From: an uncultured Mucispirillum sp. | GTDB lineage: Bacteria; Chrysiogenota; Deferribacteres; Deferribacterales; Mucispirillaceae | Direction: 5' to 3' | DNA: 11,090 nt | Assembly (NCBI GenBank): GCA_937890655.1 | Contig: CALADT010000277.1 | Span: forward strand, 1 to 11,090 | Shown here: in pieces, positions 5,448 through 11,090 of the stretch | How the letters are laid out: each line of letters opens with the position of its first letter | Position numbering within the stretch: the stretch's first letter is position 1 | Translations under genes and position numbers: made by a program | Notes under the pieces: model-generated | Databases searched by the model: none | What the model saw: only the letters and a program-made list of their open reading frames with translations | Told to the model about the DNA's origin: nothing

Positions 5448-6650
5448 ATGAGTAATATATTAATTGGTGTAACAGGTGGTATATCCTGTTATAAAACAGC
5501 TTATCTTGTAAGAGAGTTTATTAAACATGGTCATGAAGTAAAAGTAATGATGACAAAAAATGCAGAATCTTTTATAGGTTATACAACATTTGAAGCCTTA
5601 ACTCATAATAGTGTGTTAAGAGATGGTTTTGCACCAACATTTATTAGTCATATAGATTATGCGTCTTGGGCAGATATTTGTATAATCGCACCGGCAACAG
5701 CTAATACCATTGGTAAAATTAATCACGGTATAGCAGATAATGAACTACTTTCAACAGTTTTAGCCTTAAAGTGTCCGTTAGTTTTAGCCCCTGCTAATAT
5801 GTATAATAATGTAGCAGTGCAAAATAATATAAACAGCTTAAAAGAAAAGGGTGTTTATGTTATTAATGTGGAAAATGGTTTACTTGCCTGTAATGTGGAA
5901 GGGCAGGGCAAAATGGCAGAGCCTAATGTAATATTTAATGAAGCAATGAAAATATTAGGTGGTATTGATAATAATCAGGTAAAAATAGAAAACAATTTAC
6001 TAGAAGGGCTAAATATATTAATAACAGCAGGTCCCACAAAAGAATATATTGACCCTGTAAGGTATATAACAAATAAATCCAGTGGTAAAATGGGTTATGC
6101 CTGTGCAGAAGAAGCATATAAAATGGGTGCAAATGTTACTCTTATTTCAGGTGAAGTTAGTTTAAAAACAAGTGTATCAAATGTGGAATATGTAGTAAGT
6201 GCGGAAGAAATGTATAATGCTTTTTTAAAACATTTTGAAAAAGCAGATATTATTATTATGGCAGCTGCTGTATCAGATTATACAGTAAAAGATATAAGCG
6301 AAACAAAAATCAAAAAAAATAATGATACACTAGAGCTTTCTTTAACAAAAACAAAAGATATTTTAAGTTATGCAGGCAACCATAAACGAAAAAACCAAAT
6401 ATTAACCGGTTTTGCAGCAGAAACAAACAATATGGAAACATATGCAAAAAATAAATTAGAGAAAAAAAATGCAGATATAATAGCTGCCAACGATGTATCA
6501 AGACAAGATATCGGTTTTGATAGTGATAATAACGAAATGACATTGTATTTCAAAAACGGAGAAATAAAAAATACAGGTAAACAAAGTAAAAAAGAAATAG
6601 CACAGATTATATTGACGGAGTGTGCTATATTATATAATAATTTCGGTTAA
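5448..6650 (+). CDS. coaBC: Bifunctional coenzyme A biosynthesis protein CoaBC
   Basis: Two fused enzymes act in succession in CoA synthesis. The CoaB half (about 187-400) joins 4'-phosphopantothenate to cysteine with CTP, and the CoaC half (1-175, FMN-dependent) decarboxylates the product. Length (400) and order are typical. CoaC features: GVTGGISCYK (7-16), the catalytic-type His68 in SHIDYASWAD, APATANTIGK (81-90), and the clamp Cys148 in LLACNVEGQGKM. CoaB features: ILITAGPTKEYIDPVRYITN (190-209), SSGKMG (211-216), AAAVSDY (272-278), KIKK (287-290), GFAAET (321-326) and NDV (348-350). An oddity: the CoaC active-site loop, normally P-x-M-N-x-x-M with a catalytic Asn, reads P-A-N-M-Y-N-N (115-121), as if three residues were lost. 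The ATG follows GAGG by 4 bases. A terminator ends just upstream, so expression needs read-through or a promoter inside the SPFH gene. Confidence 0.95.
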   Translation: MSNILIGVTGGISCYKTAYLVREFIKHGHEVKVMMTKNAESFIGYTTFEALTHNSVLRDGFAPTFISHIDYASWADICIIAPATANTIGKINHGIADNELLSTVLALKCPLVLAPANMYNNVAVQNNINSLKEKGVYVINVENGLLACNVEGQGKMAEPNVIFNEAMKILGGIDNNQVKIENNLLEGLNILITAGPTKEYIDPVRYITNKSSGKMGYACAEEAYKMGANVTLISGEVSLKTSVSNVEYVVSAEEMYNAFLKHFEKADIIIMAAAVSDYTVKDISETKIKKNNDTLELSLTKTKDILSYAGNHKRKNQILTGFAAETNNMETYAKNKLEKKNADIIAANDVSRQDIGFDSDNNEMTLYFKNGEIKNTGKQSKKEIAQIILTECAILYNNFG

Positions 6651-6710
6651 ACCTATTAGCCCACTACTGCGTTGTTATTGTTTTTTTACTAAGTCAAATA
6701 TTAATTATAA

Positions 6711-6726
6711 GGGGAACAGGTTCCCC
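6711..6726. repeat. GC-rich inverted repeat downstream of coaBC
   Basis: GGGGAA (6711-6716) and TTCCCC (6721-6726) pair around a CAGG loop. It could form an RNA hairpin after coaBC, but no T-run follows on either strand, so it is a poor rho-independent terminator. A second C-run (6734-6738) adjoins it. Between 6651 and 6753 I see no gene. Confidence 0.4.
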
Positions 6727-6744
6727 CTATATACCCCCTAAAGC

Positions 6745-6775
6745 AAAAATATTTTATTCACCATAAAATATTTTT
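6745..6775. repeat. Perfect 13-bp AT-only inverted repeat
   Basis: AAAAATATTTTAT (6745-6757) and its exact complement ATAAAATATTTTT (6763-6775) flank a 5-base loop. The outer arms give a short T-run on both strands, so it could act as a weak bidirectional terminator between coaBC and the converging lipoprotein remnant. It covers the last codons of that remnant. Confidence 0.5.
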
Positions 6776-7287
6776 ATAACTTCTATTAATGAAGATATAA
6801 AATTATTGTTTACTAAGAAATCTAAAACAGTCATACAAAACTATCAATACATTACTGTCTTTTCTGAGCCTTGTGCGAAGAGTCTAAAAGAATTTATTAA
6901 TAAAAAGATATATCTACTATGAATTATATTATTTTCATTTTTTAATATATTAATAAAATCATTTTTAGTAGGTTGGCTATCATCATCACAAAAAACTTCT
7001 TGTCCTTCATTAAAAAGACTACGGTAAAGGCTACAATTATTTGATGATAATGGAAGTTCATTTAATGTATAACTAACTCTATAATTTGTTAAAATATGTT
7101 TTCCCACAAACTTATCTAATGGGTTTTCTTCTATTGGTTTATTATTATCTCCATTAGTGCCATTATTCTGTCAATTTTTTTCTATTTGGTTATATTTACT
7201 TGTTGATGTATTATTATCATTACTACAAGATATTAAAAATAACATACATAATAATAGCAACAAATTAATTAAAAATACTTTTTTCAT
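6754..7287 (-). pseudogene. Decayed lipoprotein gene with three in-frame stops
   Basis: On the minus strand a convincing gene start is at 7287: GGAG (7298-7295) lies 7 bases before ATG, followed by MKKVF, a Leu-rich hydrophobic run and a lipobox L-I-S-C ending in Cys21. After 38 residues an in-frame TGA (7173-7171) stops it. The same frame then stays open for 108 codons (QNNGTNGDNNKPIEENPLDK... and onward), meets TGA-TAG (6846-6841), and opens again for 28 codons to TAA (6756-6754). In total 178 codons share one frame with three stops. The body (for example DKFVGKHILTNY, then FNEGQEVFCDDD) looks like a small secreted domain but matches no family I know. Most likely it is a recent pseudogene, with only a 38-residue stub still translatable. 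Alternatives are sequencing error or an unrelated restart at GTG 7107. Stop codons were checked by hand translation. Confidence 0.62.
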
Positions 7288-7361
7288 AGATTTTCTCCAT
7301 ATAAAAAAATATCATAATAAAATTCTAGTTGTTAACTATGAATTGGATGATAGATATATTA

Positions 7362-7384
7362 ACAAAGTTAAGTATAAACTTTGT
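7362..7384. repeat. Inverted repeat upstream of the mltG promoter, possible operator
   Basis: ACAAAGTT (7362-7369) and AACTTTGT (7377-7384) are exact complements separated by 7 bases, a spacing common for dimeric regulator sites. It lies in the divergent region between the lipoprotein remnant and mltG, about 18 bases before the likely -35. The stretch 7288-7461 otherwise holds only promoter elements. Confidence 0.4.
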
Positions 7385-7402
7385 ATGAAATTATATTTTT
7401 TA

Positions 7403-7431
7403 TTGAAATTAATAATTTTTACTGATAATAT
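7403..7431 (+). promoter_or_regulatory. Probable promoter of the mltG operon
   Basis: TTGAAA (7403-7408) and TAATAT (7426-7431) are 17 bases apart, matching 5 and 4 of 6 consensus positions. Transcription would start near 7438. A purine-rich site AAAAGGAAAA (7447-7456) lies before the ATG at 7462. Confidence 0.5.
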
Positions 7432-7461
7432 AGTGAAAATTATATTAAAAGGAAAACTATT

Positions 7462-8475
7462 ATGAAAAAAATAATTACATTATTAGTTGTAGTAGCTGTT
7501 TTAGGTGTATTAACTGTTAGTTTAGCTGGTGGTTATATTTATGCTTCATCTAAAGAATTTTTAAACAATAAACTTATTACTAAAGAAATAACTATTGAAA
7601 AAGGCCATAGTTATGCAGAATTATATAAAGATTTATTTGATAATGTATCCACCCCTTTAGGTTTTGATATCTATTTAAAAAGGGTTGTGAAACTACCACA
7701 AAATATGAAATTTGGTTACTATTATGCTGATAACATAACATATAGTCAGTTAATACATAATATAAAAAATGGTATTCAAACTACCATAAAAGTAACAGTT
7801 CCTGAAGGGTTTAATTTATTTGATATTGCAAACGCTGTTGATAAAGCAGGGATTACAAAACGTGATGACTTTTTAAGTGCTGTATTTAATAAAAATATTG
7901 TGAAAGAAGTTACAGGGCAAGACTACACAAGCCTTGAAGGGTTTTTATTTCCTGGCACATATTTCTTCCCAAAAAATGCCAGCCCAAAAGTTATTGTAAA
8001 TACCATGTATGGTGATTTCAAAAAAAATCTCCCTGCTAATTTTAAGGAGAAAGTAGCAGCCCACGGGCTTTCAGAATATGAGGCTATTATTTTAGCATCT
8101 ATTGTGCAAAAAGAAACGTATAATATTATTGAAGCACCTGTTGTAGCATCTGTTTATTATAATAGATTAAATATTGATATGATTTTACAGGCAGACCCTA
8201 CTATTTTATACGGTAAATTTTTAAGGGGTCATTATGAAATAAATATTTCTAAACAAGATTTAAGAGATGAAACAAACAGGTATAACACATATAAACGTAA
8301 AGGGCTTACTCCTACGCCAATATGTAATCCGTCATTAATAGCTTTAGAAGCTGTTGCAAACCCTGCTAATACAAAATATTTGTTTTTTGTAGCAAGTAAA
8401 GACGGCGAACATTTATTTTCAGAAACTTATGATATCCATAGAAGATATGTAAATGAGCATCAAAAAAATAGATAA
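7462..8475 (+). CDS. mltG: Endolytic murein transglycosylase MltG
   Basis: MltG cuts nascent peptidoglycan strands at the outer face of the inner membrane and so helps set glycan length. The protein (337 residues) has one N-terminal membrane anchor (about 5-27), a LysM-like region (43-110, including EKGHSYAELYKDL), then the YceG catalytic domain. Motifs seen are VPEGFNLFDIA (113-123), LEGFLFPGTYFF (158-169), ASIVQKET with the catalytic glutamate Glu218 (212-219), YYNRL (232-236), LQADPTILYG (242-251), YNTYKRKGLTPTPICNPS (274-291) and YLFFVASKDGEHLFSETYDIH (306-326). Length and motifs match the family well. It leads a three-gene operon; the next gene begins 23 bases before its stop, indicating coupled translation. 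Confidence 0.96.
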   Translation: MKKIITLLVVVAVLGVLTVSLAGGYIYASSKEFLNNKLITKEITIEKGHSYAELYKDLFDNVSTPLGFDIYLKRVVKLPQNMKFGYYYADNITYSQLIHNIKNGIQTTIKVTVPEGFNLFDIANAVDKAGITKRDDFLSAVFNKNIVKEVTGQDYTSLEGFLFPGTYFFPKNASPKVIVNTMYGDFKKNLPANFKEKVAAHGLSEYEAIILASIVQKETYNIIEAPVVASVYYNRLNIDMILQADPTILYGKFLRGHYEINISKQDLRDETNRYNTYKRKGLTPTPICNPSLIALEAVANPANTKYLFFVASKDGEHLFSETYDIHRRYVNEHQKNR

Positions 8476-9373
8476 TATTGCAGCTGGTATAGATATTGGT
8501 AGTAATTCTATAAGGCTACTAATAGCTGAAGTTGTAGATAAGAAAATAAAAAATATAATATACCAAGAAAAGGCAACAACACGACTTGCTACAAATATTA
8601 ATAATACTTCTATGATTGCTGAAAAGCCTTTTGAAAACTCTATTAATGTATTAAAAGAGTTTAAGAAAGCCATAGAAAAATATAATGTAGAAAAAGTATT
8701 AACTGTGGCTACAAGTGCTGTTCGTGAAGCAAAAAATGGTAGCGATTTTATTAATGCAGCAAAAGAAGTAGGTATTAATATTTCCCTCATTTCAGGTAGT
8801 GAAGAAGGTATGCTAGAGTATGACGGAGTATGCTCTGGTTTTGAAATAAGCAGCTACCCATTAATATTTGATGTAGGTGGTGGTTCTTCTGAAATTATAT
8901 ATAAAACCGAAAATAATATTCATACAGAAAGCCATAAAATTGGTGTCGTTAAAATGGCTGATATGTTTGATTTTACAAATAATTCATCAAATAATTTAGA
9001 ACAGTGTAAAAACTATATATCAGAATTTTTTAAGGATGTATTTATCCCTAATAATATTAACTCGTTTATTGCAACAGCTGGCACAGCTACCACTTTAGCA
9101 GCCATTGATATGCAAATGACTGAATACGATTATAAACTTGTAAATGGGTATAAAATAAGTAAATCTAAAGTTATAGATATTTTAAATTTAGTATATAATA
9201 CCCCATATAATAAACGTCTTTTAATAAAAGGTATGGATAAAGGCAGGGAAGATTTAATTATTCCTGGCACATTAATTATTTTAGATATATTAAATAAAAC
9301 TAAATTAGATACCATAACAGTTTCTGATTTTGGTTTACGTGAGGGTGCAGTTGTTAGGGCCGCAGGTTATTAG
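8453..9373 (+). CDS. Ppx/GppA family exopolyphosphatase / pppGpp phosphatase, short form
   Basis: A 306-residue member of the ASKHA-fold Ppx/GppA family, which removes phosphate from inorganic polyphosphate or from the alarmone pppGpp. Motifs in order are GIDIGSNSIRLLIAE (12-26, phosphate loop 1), VATSAVREAKNG (85-96), SGSEEG with the expected catalytic glutamate (114-119), FDVGGGSSEI (139-148, phosphate loop 2), TAGTATTLAAI (208-218), and the closing SDFGLREGAV (291-300). It contains only the two N-terminal actin-like domains, like the short Aquifex-type enzymes, and lacks the C-terminal domains of E. coli Ppx and GppA. Sequence alone does not decide between polyphosphate and pppGpp. Its ATG lies inside the end of mltG with only a weak ribosome binding site, pointing to translational coupling. 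Its own end overlaps the DUF445 gene. Confidence 0.94.
   Translation: MSIKKIDNIAAGIDIGSNSIRLLIAEVVDKKIKNIIYQEKATTRLATNINNTSMIAEKPFENSINVLKEFKKAIEKYNVEKVLTVATSAVREAKNGSDFINAAKEVGINISLISGSEEGMLEYDGVCSGFEISSYPLIFDVGGGSSEIIYKTENNIHTESHKIGVVKMADMFDFTNNSSNNLEQCKNYISEFFKDVFIPNNINSFIATAGTATTLAAIDMQMTEYDYKLVNGYKISKSKVIDILNLVYNTPYNKRLLIKGMDKGREDLIIPGTLIILDILNKTKLDTITVSDFGLREGAVVRAAGY
9341..9344 (+). promoter_or_regulatory. Ribosome binding site deciding the DUF445 start
   Basis: GAGG lies 6 bases before TTG at 9351. No ATG is available near the conserved N-terminus. Other in-frame candidates are TTG 9330, GTG 9339 and GTG 9345, but none has a well-spaced site, so TTG 9351 is favoured. Confidence 0.5.
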
Positions 9374-10781
9374 TTTTATTGCAACTCCTTTAGTTGCAGG
9401 GGTTGTAGGCTATATTACAAATAAAATTGCTATAAAAATGTTGTTTAGACCTTATGAACCAAAGTGGTACACTCTTGGGTGGCAGGGTATTGTTCCTAAA
9501 ACACGTCCTAAACTTGCAAATAAAATATCTGAAATTGTAGGGCAAAAATTACTAGCCCATGATGATTTTTTATATGCTATTGAAAATAACCAAATAAAAC
9601 AATCTATTAATGATATTATTTTACATAAATTAGAAGAGCTTTCCACAAAAGATATTTATGCCATAATAAGGCTTATGTCATTGGAAGATAAAATTATTGC
9701 TAATAAAGAAGTAATAAATAACACTATAAATAATATTATTTATATGTTTATAGATTCTATGCTTGAAAAACAAGTGGATATCACAAAATTACAGCAACCT
9801 GTATTAAAATTAATAGAAAATTTTCATATAGAAGAAGCCTTATTACAGGAAGTAGATGTATATATAAGCAATATTATAAATAATGATAAAACATTAAAAG
9901 ATATACTACCTGAAAGCATATTATCACAAAAAGGTAAATTAATAGACCATTTAACAGATATTGTTATGGAAAATATCCGTATTTTAGGTAAAAATAATAA
10001 TATTAAGGCTACTCTTACTGTAAAATTAATTGAATTTAAAAATAAAATGATTTCATCTGCTTCTGGAGTTGATGTATTAAAAGCAGGGTTTATATCCATG
10101 TTTATAAGCGATGAAAAAATAACAAATGTAGTAGCAGAAGAACTTCCTAAAATTACAAATGATTTATCTAAAAACCAAAATATTCGTGGCAATATTTATA
10201 ATTCCATTAATAAAGAAATAGATGCTTTCTTAAATAAAAATATGCTAGAAATTGTAAAACCTTTAGGTATAAATAGTAAAAACGAAGCACTACGTTATAT
10301 TAAAGAAAATATTGTAGATAAATTTAATATAAAAAATAAATTAGTGGCTTTAATAATAGATAAGTTATATGTTTATAATAACTTAACTATAAAAGAAATA
10401 TTATCCCTTATAAATATTGATATATCATCGTTTATAAAAATAGATGTAATGGATATTTTAAACAGCCCAAACTATAAAACAAATAAGGCTAATTTTATTA
10501 ATAAGATTATTAATTTACTTCAAGATAATAAAATAAAAATATCTTCAGTTATTACAAATTTTGTTATTAAATTAATAAAAGGTAACTTAAAATATGCTCT
10601 TAATGCATTAAATATTGAAAAAATAGTAAAAGATAAAATAAACGCTTTACCACTGCCAGAGGTGGAAAATATATTATTTTCATTTATGAAAGAACATTTT
10701 AAATGGATTAATATACTTGGGTTTTTTATAGGGTTTATAATAGGGCTAATACAAGTAATAGTAGTTTTTATTACAGGTTAA
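9351..10781 (+). CDS. DUF445 family membrane protein
   Basis: A 476-residue protein (from TTG 9351) with the hallmark DUF445 N-terminus: a first membrane segment running into GVVGYITNKIAIKMLFRP (18-34), then LGWQGIVPKTRPKLANKISEIVG (42-64). The long middle (about 70-450) is helical, Lys/Asn/Ile-rich and predicted to lie outside the lipid. The last 25 residues (WINILGFFIGF... to the end) form a second membrane segment, so both ends are anchored. The family includes B. subtilis YheB; its biochemical role is not established. It overlaps the phosphatase gene by about 23 bases, the same offset as the previous junction, so the three proteins are probably made together. A job in envelope maintenance beside MltG is an inference from context only. 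It converges with the SHOCT gene, 3 bases apart. Confidence 0.92.
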   Translation: MLGPQVISFIATPLVAGVVGYITNKIAIKMLFRPYEPKWYTLGWQGIVPKTRPKLANKISEIVGQKLLAHDDFLYAIENNQIKQSINDIILHKLEELSTKDIYAIIRLMSLEDKIIANKEVINNTINNIIYMFIDSMLEKQVDITKLQQPVLKLIENFHIEEALLQEVDVYISNIINNDKTLKDILPESILSQKGKLIDHLTDIVMENIRILGKNNNIKATLTVKLIEFKNKMISSASGVDVLKAGFISMFISDEKITNVVAEELPKITNDLSKNQNIRGNIYNSINKEIDAFLNKNMLEIVKPLGINSKNEALRYIKENIVDKFNIKNKLVALIIDKLYVYNNLTIKEILSLINIDISSFIKIDVMDILNSPNYKTNKANFINKIINLLQDNKIKISSVITNFVIKLIKGNLKYALNALNIEKIVKDKINALPLPEVENILFSFMKEHFKWINILGFFIGFIIGLIQVIVVFITG

Positions 10782-10784
10782 GTT

Positions 10785-11009
10785 TTAGTTAATTATATTT
10801 TTCATTTGGTTTTTATACTCATCTTCTTTTATAGCACCACTTTTATATAAATGATTTATTTCATCATATTTTGTATTAAAAGTTTGTTCTTTTATGGCTT
10901 TATCAACATCTGTTTCGACAATTTCTTCTTTTTTATGGCCTTTTGCAAGTAAAAGACCTGCAACAATAAGGCATACAACAGCTATGGCAACTAAAATAAT
11001 ATTTATCAT
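10785..11009 (-). CDS. Small membrane protein with C-terminal SHOCT domain
   Basis: A 74-residue protein with one N-terminal membrane helix (3-22), a short charged linker (24-45), and a C-terminal SHOCT-like motif (46-73). Residues KYDEINHLYKSGAIKEDEYK fit the family pattern of two short helices around [LY]-x-x-G-x-I-[TK]-x-[ED]-E-[FY]. SHOCT domains are short modules found at the ends of many bacterial membrane proteins, thought to mediate oligomerisation; the specific role is unknown. The ATG at 11009 is preceded by a modest GGG site (AAAGGGTC). It has a near-consensus promoter just upstream and converges with the DUF445 gene. Confidence 0.88.
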   Translation of the reverse strand: MINIILVAIAVVCLIVAGLLLAKGHKKEEIVETDVDKAIKEQTFNTKYDEINHLYKSGAIKEDEYKNQMKNIIN

Positions 11010-11036
11010 ATTAAGACCCTTTTTTTAATTTAAATC

Positions 11037-11065
11037 ATTTTAATCAAAACCACATATTATGTCAA
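11037..11065 (-). promoter_or_regulatory. Near-consensus promoter for the SHOCT gene
   Basis: On the minus strand a perfect TTGACA (11065-11060) and TAAAAT (11042-11037, 5 of 6) are 17 bases apart. Transcription would start near 11030, giving a leader of about 20 bases. It is the best -35 in the window. Confidence 0.78.
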
Positions 11066-11090
11066 GATGAAACATGTTGTGATTTTTTCC

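Noticed and set aside
6844..7107. Independent 87-residue minus-strand gene starting at GTG 7107
   Set aside because: No ribosome site precedes it, and the same frame continues upstream through one TGA to a lipoprotein signal peptide, so it is better read as part of a broken gene.
7171..7173. TGA as a recoded (selenocysteine or Trp) codon in the lipoprotein frame
   Set aside because: No SECIS-like hairpin is evident just downstream, a TAG also breaks the frame later, and other genes here use TAA stops normally.
7157..7465. Plus-strand 102-residue reading starting at 7157
   Set aside because: It is antisense to the lipoprotein remnant, has no ribosome site, reads through the mltG promoter and ends inside mltG; the composition is AT-rich noise.

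Overview
This window comes from a very AT-rich bacterial chromosome. It holds ordinary housekeeping genes plus small envelope genes. Lipoprotein signal peptides, Sel1 repeats, a YicC-family RNase, MltG and a DUF445 protein suggest a diderm (Gram-negative) bacterium. A low-GC lineage such as Deferribacterota (Mucispirillum-like) would fit, but that placement is an impression from gene content and codon use, not a demonstrated assignment. No phage, insertion sequence, CRISPR array, tRNA or rRNA is visible.

Left part (1-2460): the tail of a tryptophan operon. A divergent TrpF-like reading frame, open to the left window edge, is followed immediately by trpB. No trpA follows. Next comes an unrecognised 114-residue protein, closed by a clear terminator.

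Centre-left (2460-3610): small envelope genes. They are a lipoprotein with an Ig-like (choice-of-anchor/ASH-like) pattern, a 38-residue one-helix protein on the minus strand, and, divergent from it, a secreted Sel1-repeat protein. The Sel1 gene's tail overlaps the tail of yicC (minus strand) by 8 bases.

Centre (3603-6650): yicC and a stomatin-like SPFH gene diverge from a shared intergenic region. The SPFH gene has a strong promoter (TTGCAA, 17 bases, TATAAT) and ends at a perfect 11-bp terminator. The bifunctional coenzyme A gene coaBC starts only 8 bases after that terminator's T-tract. The CoaC half carries an unusual change in its active-site Asn loop.

Right part (6651-11090): an apparently dead lipoprotein gene on the minus strand has three in-frame stops. 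It is divergent from a tight operon of mltG (peptidoglycan chain-length control), a short Ppx/GppA phosphatase and a DUF445 membrane protein, in which each junction overlaps by about 23 bases. A minus-strand SHOCT-domain membrane protein with a near-consensus promoter closes the window, convergent to the operon.

I found no convincing new multi-gene system. The points most worth a second look are the TrpF-like relic beside trpB, the altered CoaC motif, the overlooked 38-residue gene and the decaying lipoprotein.
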